From Sphingobium sp. HWE2-09 (GTDB taxonomy: Bacteria > Pseudomonadota > Alphaproteobacteria > Sphingomonadales > Sphingomonadaceae), in the NCBI RefSeq assembly GCF_035989265.1, contig NZ_JAYKZX010000003.1, forward strand, positions 124,001 to 188,000: a stretch of 64,000 nucleotides of DNA, in the 5' to 3' direction. Both the position numbers and the translations under genes were made by a program. Every line of letters begins with the position of its first letter. Positions within the stretch are counted from its first letter, which is position 1. Shown in pieces: positions 8,772-17,410 of this stretch. The notes under the pieces are model-generated. The model was not told the DNA's origin and did no database searches. It was given only the letters and a program-made list of their open reading frames with translations.

Positions 8772-9212
8772 TTATTTCAGCAGAAGGTCCTGAAACAGCA
8801 TGGACCCCATCACGACGCGATATTTGCCGCGATCGCCATTTTCCTGATCCAGGGTCTGGAGCGACTTGGCCTGCCACTGCATATAGGCGGCCCGCTGTTG
8901 CAACGCCTCTTTTGCATTGGGGAAGTCGGCATAGGTGACCATCAGATACAGGTCCGGCTCGCCCGCGCGCGGATAGAGATTTTGCATGACCTTATAGGAT
9001 TTGATCCAGCCCTTCGACTTGGCGAACTCCTGTTGCTTCTTCCAGGAGGAGGCGAGAAACTGGGTATAGGCAAGGTCGCCGCCGGGCAGCACGTCGATCA
9101 TGGAAATGTCGGTGAAATCGCCCGGGTCGGCGGGATAATCCTGCGCCATTGCAGAGGTGGAACAGGCCATGGCGGCAGCGATCAGGCCGCAGGACAGTGT
9201 CATCTTCATCAT
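8772..9212 (-). CDS. Exported protein of unknown function
   Basis: This gene is not recognised. The 146-residue product begins with a clear signal peptide (MTLSCGLIAAAMACSTSAMA, cut before QDYPADPG), so it is probably periplasmic. The mature part is about 120 residues with many aromatic and charged positions (FLASSWKKQQEFAKSKGWI, PDLYLMVTYADFPNAKEA). It has no cysteine pair and no known catalytic motif. A fold related to dimeric alpha-beta barrel (ABM-like) proteins is conceivable but not shown. It appears to be a single transcription unit. Confidence 0.65.
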   Translation of the reverse strand: MMKMTLSCGLIAAAMACSTSAMAQDYPADPGDFTDISMIDVLPGGDLAYTQFLASSWKKQQEFAKSKGWIKSYKVMQNLYPRAGEPDLYLMVTYADFPNAKEALQQRAAYMQWQAKSLQTLDQENGDRGKYRVVMGSMLFQDLLLK

Positions 9213-9385
9213 TGATCCCCTTTTTCCGCCTTAGGCGGATGCTCAAACCACATAGCTGCGATGCAGCCATGGTCCTTTGCTCGGCGACCCTGCGCTGCCG
9301 ATGTTATCCCGGCAGTCGATGAAAGGACATGGTTACGCTACGCCGTCCTTGTTGAAAATATAGGATGATAGCGACAATTGCAGGA

Positions 9386-10780
9386 TCAGATCGCCGTCGC
9401 GCGCTTTTGCCCATAGAGAAAATAGACCACCAGTCCGATCGCGTTCCATACCAGGCAAGCGACGATCGTTTTCACCGGCAGGCTGGCGAAGAGATAGGCG
9501 CAGCCGCAGATCGCGCCCAGGCCCACGATCCAGGCGGCGGGCGCGCGGAAGGGGCGGCGCAGGTCCGGCAGGCGTCGGCGCAGGACGAGCAGGCAGGCGC
9601 CCACGGCGGTGAAGGCAATCAACGTGCCGGCATTGGCGAGCGCGGCGATCTGGTCGATGGGCAACAGGCCCGCGATGATCGCCACCAATATGGCGGTGAC
9701 GATCGTGATGCGCGCAGGCGTGCCGCGCTTGGAAATCTTGGCAAGGCTTTGCGGCAGGAATCCGTCGCGCGCCATGACCAGGAAGATGCGGCTCTGGCCG
9801 TAGAGAAAGCCCAGCAGCACGGTGGGCAGCGCAATCACGGCGGCGATGGCGACGATGCGCGCGACCCCGCCCTGGCCCATTTCGCGCAGGATCAGCGCCA
9901 GGGGTTCGGGACTGTCGGCAAAGCGGGTGAAGGGTAGGGCGCCGATCGCGGCGGCGGCTACCAGCACATAGATGAGCGTGCAGATGACGAGCGACCCGAC
10001 GATGCCGATGGCAAGGTCACGATCCGGGTTCTTGGCTTCCTCCGCAGCCGTCGAAATGGCGTCGAAACCATAGAAGGCGAAGAAGATGATGGCCGCCGCC
10101 GCCATCACGCCGCGCTCGACCCCGTCCGGTCCCATATGTTTGGCAAAGCCGAAGGGCATGAAGGGGTGCAAGTTCTGCGCGTCGAAGGCGGGCAGGGCGA
10201 AGGCCACGAACAGGCTCAAAGTCGCGATCTTGATCAGCACCAATATGCTGTTGAGGCGGGCGCTTTCGCGCGTGCCGAGCATCAGCAGGCCCGCGACCAC
10301 GGCGATGATGAAGATGGCGGGCAGGTTGATGAGGCCGCCCAGTTCCGGTCCCTGCGTCAGCGCCTGCGGAAAGCCGATCGCGGTCAGCAGCGGCGCAGCA
10401 TAGCCCGACCAGCCGACCGCGACGGTGGACACGACCAGGCTATATTCCAGGATCAGGCTCCACCCCACGATCCAGGCAATGCCTTCGCCCAGCGCGACAT
10501 AGCTATAGCTGTAGGCGCTGCCCGCCGCGGGCATCATGGTCGACAATTCGGCATAGGCGAGCGCAGCGCAGGCGCAGATCGCGCCCGCTATCGCGAAGGA
10601 GAGCAGCACCGCCGGACCGGCGCGATCCGCGCCGACGCCGATCAGGGTGAGGATGCCCGTCCCGACGATCGCGCCCACGCCCAGCGCCAGCAGATGCGGC
10701 CAGGACAGGGTGCGCGCCAGTTGATGGCTGGCGTCCTGCGGCGTCATCGCACCCATCGGCTTGCGGCGTGTCCAGCTCAT
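9386..10780 (-). CDS. APC-superfamily amino-acid permease
   Basis: A 464-residue inner-membrane transporter with about 12 to 13 hydrophobic segments. The first transmembrane helix has the APC substrate-binding signature GVGAIVGTGIL, and AALAYAELSTMMPAAGSAYSYSY in helix 3 matches the cationic amino-acid transporter (CAT/YfnA-like) group. The substrate is probably an amino acid taken up with protons; which one cannot be read from sequence. The ATG at 10780 is preferred to an upstream in-frame ATG because a GGGGAACC ribosome site precedes it and homologous sequence begins there. The gap 9213-9385 shows nothing identifiable. Confidence 0.88.
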   Translation of the reverse strand: MSWTRRKPMGAMTPQDASHQLARTLSWPHLLALGVGAIVGTGILTLIGVGADRAGPAVLLSFAIAGAICACAALAYAELSTMMPAAGSAYSYSYVALGEGIAWIVGWSLILEYSLVVSTVAVGWSGYAAPLLTAIGFPQALTQGPELGGLINLPAIFIIAVVAGLLMLGTRESARLNSILVLIKIATLSLFVAFALPAFDAQNLHPFMPFGFAKHMGPDGVERGVMAAAAIIFFAFYGFDAISTAAEEAKNPDRDLAIGIVGSLVICTLIYVLVAAAAIGALPFTRFADSPEPLALILREMGQGGVARIVAIAAVIALPTVLLGFLYGQSRIFLVMARDGFLPQSLAKISKRGTPARITIVTAILVAIIAGLLPIDQIAALANAGTLIAFTAVGACLLVLRRRLPDLRRPFRAPAAWIVGLGAICGCAYLFASLPVKTIVACLVWNAIGLVVYFLYGQKRATAI

Positions 10781-10842
10781 GATCGGTTCCCCATATTGTC
10801 GCGTTACCATGCCGAAAGCTGCGGGACTGGCAAGGGTGGAGA

Positions 10843-10871
10843 TTGACGAACCATGTTTTTGTATATACATA
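10843..10871 (+). promoter_or_regulatory. Candidate brnTA promoter with perfect palindromic operator
   Basis: TTGACG (10843-10848) is followed after 17 bases by TACATA (10866-10871), just upstream of the brnT GTG. The perfect palindrome TGTATATACA (10860-10869) overlaps the -10 box and is a plausible binding site for the BrnA ribbon-helix-helix repressor. This is inferred from position and from the known autoregulation of the family. Confidence 0.5.
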
Positions 10872-10878
10872 AATCTAG

Positions 10879-11154
10879 GTGGACATTGAGTTCGATCCTG
10901 CCAAAGACAAGATCAACCGGGGCAAGCACCATGTGCCGCTTGCCTTTGGTGTAGAGATTTTCTCCGATGCCGAGATGCTGATCGTTCCAACCATCAGGAT
11001 CGAGGATGAAGAGCAGCGATACAAGGCGATCGGGCTGATTGATGGCAGGTTATGGACTGTTATCTATGTGATGCGCGAATATAGGCATCGCTTCATTTCG
11101 GTAAGGAAGAGCAATGGAACTGAACAAAGACTATATAGTGGGGCTGCCGGCTGA
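10879..11154 (+). CDS. brnT: BrnT-family toxin (type II toxin-antitoxin)
   Basis: A 91-residue BrnT (DUF497) toxin, a RelE-fold ribonuclease that blocks translation until bound by BrnA. Family features are the N-terminal FDPAKDKINRGKHHVPLAF and the C-terminal arginine-rich strand YRHRFISVRKSN. The start is a GTG at 10879, 8 to 10 bases after the candidate -10 box, so the transcript may have a very short leader. The 3' end overlaps brnA by 41 bases. The toxin-first order is normal for this family. Confidence 0.88.
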   Translation: MDIEFDPAKDKINRGKHHVPLAFGVEIFSDAEMLIVPTIRIEDEEQRYKAIGLIDGRLWTVIYVMREYRHRFISVRKSNGTEQRLYSGAAG

Positions 11155-11371
11155 CCCTGATGATCCTGAGGATCGCGACGTCAGTGTCGCGGCGATCGAG
11201 CAGGCGTTGGCGGAGCGGGAGGCGCGCCGCCGCCTTGGTGGTCGTCCGGCAGGCTCCAACAAGGAGCAGGTCGCGCTGCGCATAGACAAGGATGTGCTGG
11301 CACGCTTCCGCGCGACCGGGCCGGGGTGGCAGACGCGGATTAACGAGATACTGCGCGCGGCCAAGCTGTAG
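11114..11371 (+). CDS. brnA: BrnA-family antitoxin
   Basis: An 85-residue antitoxin. The N-terminal half (DPDDPEDRDVSVAAIEQALA) is the flexible toxin-binding part. The C-terminal part is a ribbon-helix-helix DNA-binding domain (QVALRIDKDVLARFRATGPG, then WQTRINEILRAA), which is the typical BrnA arrangement. It should neutralise BrnT and repress the operon, probably at the TGTATATACA palindrome upstream of brnT. The 218 bases that follow, before ffh, contain no gene I can support. Confidence 0.88.
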   Translation: MELNKDYIVGLPADPDDPEDRDVSVAAIEQALAEREARRRLGGRPAGSNKEQVALRIDKDVLARFRATGPGWQTRINEILRAAKL

Positions 11372-11589
11372 CTCTGCTTGCGCGGCGGCGGACTTTCCGC
11401 TAGGGGCGCACCTGCAATCGGACGGTTTGCCGTTCGGTCCCTGACTTATCCATTGAGCGCGCAGCCGGAAACGGGATGCATCAGGCGCTTTGTATGGACG
11501 CTGGTTGGCGAGGTTTCGCCCACCGGCGATTTTGTCGTTTGGCAGGGATGCATGATTTTCCGGGCCTTTTGGCCCCAATTGAGGTGATG

Positions 11590-13041
11590 ATGTTCGATTC
11601 GCTGAGCGATCGTCTGAGTGGGGTATTCGACAAACTACGTGGGCGCGGCGCGCTTACGGAGGACGATGTCCGCGCCGCGATGCGTGAGGTGCGAGTTGCG
11701 CTGCTGGAAGCCGACGTTGCGCTGCCGGTCGTGCGCCAGTTCGTGGATCAGGCCACGGAACGGGCGGTCGGCAGCGATGTGCTGCGGTCGGTCACGCCCG
11801 GCCAGATGGTCGTCAAGATCGTGTCCGACACGCTGACGGAGACGCTGGGGTCGGAAACGTCCGACCTGATGATCGACGTGTCGCCGCCCGCCGTCATCAT
11901 GATGGTCGGCCTGCAGGGGTCGGGCAAGACCACCACGACCGCCAAGATCGCCAAGCGGCTGAAGGAAAAAGAGCGCAAGAAGGTGCTGATGGCGTCGCTC
12001 GACGTCCAGCGCCCGGCCGCGCAGGAACAACTCGCGGTGCTGGGGACGCAGATCGACGTCGCGACCCTGCCGATCGTCGCCGGGCAGCAGCCGGTCGATA
12101 TCGCCAAGCGCGCGTTGCAGTCGGCGAAGCTCCAGGGCTTCGACGTGGTGATGCTCGACACCGCCGGCCGCCTGCATGTCGATCAGGCGTTGATGGACGA
12201 GATGAAGGCGGTGGCCGATGTCGCCGATCCCGCCGAAATTCTGCTGGTGGTCGATTCGCTGACCGGCCAGGACGCGGTCAATGTCGCGACGAACTTCTCG
12301 GCCCAGGTGCCGCTGACCGGCGTGGTGCTGACCCGCATGGATGGCGATGCGCGCGGCGGCGCCGCCCTGTCGATGCGCGCCGTCACTGGCCGCCCGATCA
12401 AGTTCGCGGGCACGGGCGAAAAGCTCGACGCGCTCGAACCCTTCCATCCGCAGCGCGTAGCGCAGCGCATCCTGGGCATGGGCGATGTCGTCAGCCTGGT
12501 CGAGCGCGCCGCCGAGACGATCGACGCAGAAGAAGCCGACAAGCTCGCCAAGAAGATGGCGAAGGGTCAGTTCGATATGAACGACCTGCGCAGCCAACTG
12601 AACCAGATGCGCCGCATGGGCGGGCTGGGCGCGCTGGCGGGCATGTTGCCGGGCCTGAAAAAGGCGCAAGCGGCGATGGCGAACAGCGGTGCGAACGACA
12701 AGACGCTGATCCATCTGGACGCCATGATCGGCTCCATGACGCCCAAGGAGCGGGAGAAGCCCGCCCTGATCAACGCCAAGCGTAAGATCCGCATCGCCAA
12801 GGGCGCGGGTCGCACGGTGCAGGACGTCAACCGCCTCCTGAAAATGCATCAGGAAATGGAAGGCGCGATGAAGAAGATCCGCAAGATGGGCGGCTTGAAA
12901 GGGCTGGCCAAGATGTTCGGCTCCGGCGGCCTGGACGGCATGCTGGGCGGGGGCGGCGCGCCGCCGCAGGGCATGTCCGGGCTGGGGGGCAATATGCCCA
13001 ACATGCCGCCCGGATTTCAGAATTTCCTGAAAAAGAAATAA
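11590..13041 (+). CDS. ffh: Signal recognition particle protein Ffh
   Basis: The 483-residue GTPase of the signal recognition particle, which binds signal sequences on ribosomes and docks with FtsY. The N domain is at residues 1-95. The G domain follows, with GLQGSGKTTTTAKIAKRL (about residue 107), DVQRPAAQEQL, DTAGRLHVD and TRMDGDARGG. The C-terminal M domain starts near residue 330 and ends in a Gly/Met-rich tail (GMSGLGGNMPNMPPGFQNF). GAGG at 11581-11584 favours the ATG at 11590 over the ATG at 11587. It begins the operon that continues with rpsP. Confidence 0.97.
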   Translation: MFDSLSDRLSGVFDKLRGRGALTEDDVRAAMREVRVALLEADVALPVVRQFVDQATERAVGSDVLRSVTPGQMVVKIVSDTLTETLGSETSDLMIDVSPPAVIMMVGLQGSGKTTTTAKIAKRLKEKERKKVLMASLDVQRPAAQEQLAVLGTQIDVATLPIVAGQQPVDIAKRALQSAKLQGFDVVMLDTAGRLHVDQALMDEMKAVADVADPAEILLVVDSLTGQDAVNVATNFSAQVPLTGVVLTRMDGDARGGAALSMRAVTGRPIKFAGTGEKLDALEPFHPQRVAQRILGMGDVVSLVERAAETIDAEEADKLAKKMAKGQFDMNDLRSQLNQMRRMGGLGALAGMLPGLKKAQAAMANSGANDKTLIHLDAMIGSMTPKEREKPALINAKRKIRIAKGAGRTVQDVNRLLKMHQEMEGAMKKIRKMGGLKGLAKMFGSGGLDGMLGGGGAPPQGMSGLGGNMPNMPPGFQNFLKKK

Positions 13042-13083
13042 GCAATTTTAACGCATTAGATTTGAGTAGAAAGGTCAAATTCC

Positions 13084-13545
13084 ATGGCAACCACCATTCG
13101 TCTGTCGCGCGGCGGCTCCAAGAAGCGCCCCTATTATCGCATCGTCGTGGCCGACAGCCGCGCGCCGCGTGACGGCAAGTTCATCGAACGTATCGGCAGC
13201 TACAACCCGGTCCTGCCCAAGGGCGACGAAAAGCGCGTCGTTCTGGACGTGGAACGCGCGAAGCACTGGGTTGCCGCCGGCGCCCAGACGACCGACCGCG
13301 TCGCCCGCTTCCTGGACGCCGCTGGCGTGAAGGAGCGCGTCGCGCGCAACAACCCGAACAAGGCTGAGCCGGGCCAGAAGGCCAAGGATCGCGCTGAAGA
13401 CCGCGCCACCAAGGCCGCCGAAGCGGCGGAAGCGGCCGAAGCCGCCAAGGCTGCTGCCGCCGAGGCGGCTGCTGCGCCTGCCGAAGCGCCTGCTGAAGAG
13501 GCCGCGCCCGCCGAGGACGCTGCTGCCGAACAGGCCGAGGGCTGA
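13084..13545 (+). CDS. rpsP: 30S ribosomal protein S16 with long Ala/Glu-rich tail
   Basis: Small-subunit protein needed for 16S rRNA folding. The first 80 residues are a standard S16 ([33 protein letters not shown]). The remaining 70 or so residues are a low-complexity tail of Ala, Glu, Lys and Pro (repeats of [14 protein letters not shown]). That nearly doubles the usual 80-90 residue length, although tails of this sort occur in other alphaproteobacteria. The tail is probably disordered on the ribosome surface. It is followed after 5 bases by rimM. Confidence 0.96.
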   Translation: MATTIRLSRGGSKKRPYYRIVVADSRAPRDGKFIERIGSYNPVLPKGDEKRVVLDVERAKHWVAAGAQTTDRVARFLDAAGVKERVARNNPNKAEPGQKAKDRAEDRATKAAEAAEAAEAAKAAAAEAAAAPAEAPAEEAAPAEDAAAEQAEG

Positions 13546-13550
13546 TCCTC

Positions 13551-14045
13551 TTGACCGACAAGCCCGTCACTCTCGCCGCAATCATTGGCGCGCATGGGGT
13601 GGCGGGCGACGTCCGCCTGAAGCTGTTTGGCGAGGGGGCGGAAAGCCTCAAAAGCTACAAGAGCTTCGATGCGGCGGGCGCCAAGCTGACGTTGACGTCG
13701 CTGCGCCCCGGTCCCAATGGCGCGGTCGCCCGTTTCGCCGAAATCGGCGACCGGAGCGCGGCCGAAGCGCTGCGCGGTACGGCGCTCACCGTGCCGCGAT
13801 CCGCCCTGCCGCCACTGGCCGAGGGCGAATATTATCATGCCGACATCATCGGCCTGCCTTGCCTTTCCAGCAATGGGGACGCCCTGGGCGAGATCATCGC
13901 GATCGAGAATTTCGGCGCGGGTGACATCATAGAGGTCGAACGGCCGGCCGAAGAGGGCAAGAAGGGCAAGCGCTTCATGGCGCCCATGCATGCGGTGACG
14001 CTGGAAACCGACCGCGCGATCATCGATGCGATCTTCGTAGAATAA
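13551..14045 (+). CDS. rimM: Ribosome maturation factor RimM
   Basis: A 164-residue assembly factor for the 30S head, which binds S19. The N-terminal beta-barrel domain starts with VTLAAIIGAHGVAGDVRLK, and the PRC-barrel domain shows EYYHADIIGLPC, then GDIIEVERP and MAPMHAVTLE. The start is a TTG at 13551, five bases after the rpsP stop. No in-frame ATG precedes the conserved AAIIGAHG motif, so TTG is the best choice. Confidence 0.94.
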   Translation: MTDKPVTLAAIIGAHGVAGDVRLKLFGEGAESLKSYKSFDAAGAKLTLTSLRPGPNGAVARFAEIGDRSAAEALRGTALTVPRSALPPLAEGEYYHADIIGLPCLSSNGDALGEIIAIENFGAGDIIEVERPAEEGKKGKRFMAPMHAVTLETDRAIIDAIFVE

Positions 14046-14117
14046 GGGGCAGATGGCCCTTGCGGCCATAGGGCATCCTGCCATGCTTGGCCCTCCGTTG
14101 CCGGAGGGTTCATCGCC

Positions 14118-15614
14118 ATGCGTCTTGTCGCTTGCCTGCTTCTGACGATCACATTTGCGCGGCCTGCGCAGGCGGCTGACAGTGCGAAAATCGCACAGGC
14201 GATCCCGGCGATCGATCGGCTGTTCGCTGATTTCCAGGTAGATAGCCATGCGCCGGGACTGGTCTATGGCATCGTCGCGGACGGGCGGCTGGTCCATGTG
14301 AAGGGGCTGGGCGTGCAGGATCTGGTGCGCAAGCGCCCGGTGACGCCCGACAGCCTGTTCCGCATCGCGTCGATGACCAAGGCGTTCACCGCCCTGTCGA
14401 TCCTCAAATTGCGGGAAGAGGGCAGGGTGTCGCTGGACGATCTGGCCGAAAACTATGTGCCCGAAATGCGCGGCTGGACCTATCCGACCAAGGATAGCCC
14501 GCGCATCCGCATTCGCGACCTGCTGACCCACAGCGCGGGCTTGGTCGACGACAATCCCTGGGGCGATCGGCAGACGCCACTGCCGGACGCGGACTTCACC
14601 GCGATGCTGCAACGCGGCGTGCCGTTCAGCAGCGCGCCGGGCAGCCGGTATGAATATAGCAATTTCGGTTTCGCGCTGCTTGGGCGGATCGTCGCCAATG
14701 TCTCCGGCCTGCCCTATCGCCGTTATGTCGAACGGACGCTGCTGACGCCGCTAGGCATGACGTCGAGCGGCTATGAGGTTGGAGAATGGCCGATCGAGCG
14801 CCGGGCGGTCGGCTATCGTTGGGAGGATGGCCGCTGGAAAGCGGAGCCGGATATGCGCGACGGCGCGTTTGGCGCGATGGGCGGGCTGCAGACCAGCGCA
14901 AGCGACTATGCCCGCTGGGTCGCCTTCCTGCTGTCCGCCTGGCCCGCGCGCGACGATCCCGATGATGGGCCAGTGTCGCGCGCAGCGGTGCGGATGCTGG
15001 CGCAGGGCAGCAATTTCGTCACCATCGCCCAGCGTAATGGGGCAAGTGGTCCGTCCGCCTGCCGTGAGGCGGCCGCCTATGGCTTTGGTATGCGGGTGGC
15101 GCAGGATTGCGACCTGGGCCTGACGCTGAGCCATGGCGGCGGGTATCCGGGCTATGGCAGCCATGTGCTGTTGATGCCCGATCATGGCGTGGGCATCTTC
15201 GTCTTCACCAACCGCACCTATAATGGCGGGGCTGGTCCGGCCTGGGACGCGGCGGTCGCGTTGCAGAAGGCGGGCGCGCTGGTCGAACGCACATTGGCGG
15301 TGTCGCCGCTGCTGGCGGACGGCTATGCCGCGGCTGGGCGCATCTATGCGGCGGGCGATGTCGGCGTGGCGCGGGACCGGCTGGCGATGAACTTCCTGAT
15401 GGACAGCGACTTGGACAGCTGGCGGCGCAAATTGGCGGCGGTGAAGGCTGAGGTCGGCGCCTGCCGCACCGATGCGCCGGTCAAGGTGAGCGGTGGCCTG
15501 TCGGGCAGTTTCATCTGGTCGTGCGAGCGAGGCCGGGTGGCGGGTACGATCCTGCTCGCGCCAACCCTGGACGCGCAGATTCAGGAACTCAAATTGTCGG
15601 TGAAACTCCCGTAA
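14118..15614 (+). CDS. Exported serine hydrolase, beta-lactamase (class C/esterase) family
   Basis: A 498-residue serine hydrolase of the AmpC/EstB/DD-peptidase-like fold. A signal peptide ([17 protein letters not shown]) directs it to the periplasm. The nucleophile motif SxxK is SMTK (near residue 90), the second motif is YSN in [12 protein letters not shown] (near 180), and [10 protein letters not shown] is typical of the family. [12 protein letters not shown] near 340 is the probable third motif. The substrate is unknown; esterase, peptidase or beta-lactamase activity are all possible. It sits between rimM and trmD in an operon that usually has no such gene. Confidence 0.85.
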   Translation: MRLVACLLLTITFARPAQAADSAKIAQAIPAIDRLFADFQVDSHAPGLVYGIVADGRLVHVKGLGVQDLVRKRPVTPDSLFRIASMTKAFTALSILKLREEGRVSLDDLAENYVPEMRGWTYPTKDSPRIRIRDLLTHSAGLVDDNPWGDRQTPLPDADFTAMLQRGVPFSSAPGSRYEYSNFGFALLGRIVANVSGLPYRRYVERTLLTPLGMTSSGYEVGEWPIERRAVGYRWEDGRWKAEPDMRDGAFGAMGGLQTSASDYARWVAFLLSAWPARDDPDDGPVSRAAVRMLAQGSNFVTIAQRNGASGPSACREAAAYGFGMRVAQDCDLGLTLSHGGGYPGYGSHVLLMPDHGVGIFVFTNRTYNGGAGPAWDAAVALQKAGALVERTLAVSPLLADGYAAAGRIYAAGDVGVARDRLAMNFLMDSDLDSWRRKLAAVKAEVGACRTDAPVKVSGGLSGSFIWSCERGRVAGTILLAPTLDAQIQELKLSVKLP

Positions 15615-15659
15615 CGGCGGGAACTGGACGAGGCATCGCGCTTGCCTTAAGCGCGAGCC

Positions 15660-15932
15660 ATGGCGCAAATCCTTACCGCTCTCTATCTGTTCGCAATGCT
15701 GGCCGCTGGCTGGCGGTTGTTCGGCATCGGCTGGTCGCGCGGGGTGAAAGTGGCCGCGGCGGTGGCGCTGGTCTGCCCGATCCCGCTGCTGATCCTGAGC
15801 CGCGGCCTGTTGCACCCCGAACGCCCCTATGCGGGGCTGCTCCAGAGCATCGGCATCGCGTTGCTGATCTGCGGCGCCCTGTGCCTGTGCGGCGGCGTGT
15901 CGGCGGCGTGGATGCGGACGCGGCGCAAATGA
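15660..15932 (+). CDS. Small membrane protein of unknown function
   Basis: This gene is not recognised. The 90-residue product is nearly all hydrophobic, with about three membrane segments ([36 protein letters not shown], and [20 protein letters not shown]) and a basic C-terminus. The stop overlaps the trmD start (ATGA), so it is probably translated with trmD. It has no conserved polar residues that suggest transport or catalysis. Confidence 0.65.
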   Translation: MAQILTALYLFAMLAAGWRLFGIGWSRGVKVAAAVALVCPIPLLILSRGLLHPERPYAGLLQSIGIALLICGALCLCGGVSAAWMRTRRK

Positions 15933-16666
15933 GCTTTGCCGCGCAGATATTGACGCTCTATCCCGAAATGTTTCCCGGGCCGCTGGGCGTGTCGCTGGCG
16001 GGGCGGGCGCTTGGCGAGGGAACGTGGGCGTGCGACCCGATCCATATCCGCGACTTCGCCACCGACCGGCATCGCACCGTGGACGATACGCCGGCGGGGG
16101 GCGGGGCGGGCATGGTGCTGCGCGCTGACATCCTTGCGAAGGCGGTCGATCATGCGGTGGAGAAGCGCCCCGACCTGCCCGTGCTGGCGATGACGCCGCG
16201 CGGCGCGCCCATCACGCAAGCGCGGGTACGGGCGCTGGCGCAGGGGCCGGGGGTGACGATCCTGTGCGGCCGGTTCGAGGGGTTTGACGAACGCATTTTC
16301 GACGCCCGGCCGATCGAGCAGGTCAGCATGGGCGACATCATCCTGTCGGGCGGGGAAATGGCCGCGCTGCTGCTGCTCGATGCTTGTGTTCGGTTGCTTC
16401 CCGGTGTAATGGGCGCGGCTTCCAGCGGAGTCGAGGAGTCCTTTGAAACGGGACTGCTCGAATATCCGCACTATACCCGCCCGGTGGAATGGGAGGGGCG
16501 CACGATCCCGCAAGTGTTGCGATCGGGGGATCATGCGAAGATCGCCGCCTGGCGGAAACAACAGGCGGAAGATCATACACGGCTAAGGCGGCCAGACCTT
16601 TGGGAGCGTCACATCGACGGTCGGGTCCAGTCGCCCTCTGGTGCGCAGCGAAAGACTAAGGACTGA
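15929..16666 (+). CDS. trmD: tRNA (guanine-N1)-methyltransferase
   Basis: Methylates G37 of tRNAs to m1G, which prevents +1 frameshifting. The 245-residue SPOUT-fold protein shows the family start [19 protein letters not shown], the [12 protein letters not shown] loop, the AdoMet knot [13 protein letters not shown], and [20 protein letters not shown]. The C-terminal [20 protein letters not shown] is also typical. The ATG at 15929 overlaps the preceding stop; longer in-frame extensions upstream are not homologous. Next comes rplS after 6 bases. Confidence 0.96.
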   Translation: MSFAAQILTLYPEMFPGPLGVSLAGRALGEGTWACDPIHIRDFATDRHRTVDDTPAGGGAGMVLRADILAKAVDHAVEKRPDLPVLAMTPRGAPITQARVRALAQGPGVTILCGRFEGFDERIFDARPIEQVSMGDIILSGGEMAALLLLDACVRLLPGVMGAASSGVEESFETGLLEYPHYTRPVEWEGRTIPQVLRSGDHAKIAAWRKQQAEDHTRLRRPDLWERHIDGRVQSPSGAQRKTKD

Positions 16667-16672
16667 CGTCAT

Positions 16673-17038
16673 ATGAACATCATCCAGCAGATCGAGGCGG
16701 AAAGCATCGCCGCCCTCGGCAAGGACATCCCCGATTTCCGCCCTGGCGACACTCTGCGCGTCGGCGTGAAGGTGGTCGAAGGCGAACGCAGCCGCGTCCA
16801 GAACTATGAAGGCGTGTGCATCGCGCGTTCGAACAAGGGCATGGGTTCCAACTTCACCGTGCGCAAGATCAGCTTCGGCGAAGGCGTGGAGCGCGTATTC
16901 CCGCTCTATTCGCCCAACCTCGATTCGATCACCGTCGTCCGTCGTGGCGTGGTGCGTCGTGCGAAGCTCTACTATCTGCGCGGCCGCACCGGCAAGCGCG
17001 CCCGTATCGCCGAGCGTCGCGACACCCGCGAAGGTTGA
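16673..17038 (+). CDS. rplS: 50S ribosomal protein L19
   Basis: A 121-residue large-subunit protein located at the 30S-50S interface. It is recognised from [20 protein letters not shown], then [32 protein letters not shown] and the basic tail [16 protein letters not shown]. It is the last gene of the rpsP-rimM-(two extra genes)-trmD-rplS operon and is followed by a clear terminator. Confidence 0.97.
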   Translation: MNIIQQIEAESIAALGKDIPDFRPGDTLRVGVKVVEGERSRVQNYEGVCIARSNKGMGSNFTVRKISFGEGVERVFPLYSPNLDSITVVRRGVVRRAKLYYLRGRTGKRARIAERRDTREG

Positions 17039-17105
17039 GGCGCGAAGGTTAATCCAACGCAGTCTGGGCGTTTATCAACGCTTCTTGACAGTTGTAAAAA
17101 GGAAA

Positions 17106-17140
17106 CAGGCGGTGACCCCCGGGGTCGCCGCCTTTTTCTT
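17106..17140 (+). terminator. Rho-independent terminator of the rplS operon
   Basis: GC-rich hairpin made of ggcggtgacccc and ggggtcgccgcc with almost no loop, followed by TTTTTCTT. It lies 70 bases after the rplS stop. Confidence 0.85.
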
Positions 17141-17410
17141 TATGTTACAAGGATTTGACAATCCCTGACGACCGTCCGGCTTTGGATGGCGGTGAAGGAT
17201 TTTGCAGTGCGGCATAAATAGCGTTTCGCGCCATGGCGGATTCATGCCAGCCTTCCGTTTCCAGACATTGCTGAGTGTTTCCAATATCGGACCTGCGGGT
17301 TTCCGGTCACGGCGGCATTCGCGCCGAATAACTGCGAATAAGCAGGGCGACGACAAGAGAAGACGATCCGGGAGAGGCCTTCAACGATAGCAATATTAGG
17401 GGGCTGTTAC
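17141..17410 (+). other. Leader region of the TonB-dependent receptor gene
   Basis: 270 bases without a supportable gene. A TTGACA is present at 17155-17160 but no good -10 box lies 16-18 bases further on, so I do not call a promoter. A GGGGG ribosome-binding stretch lies at 17399-17403, just before the receptor start. Confidence 0.4.
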
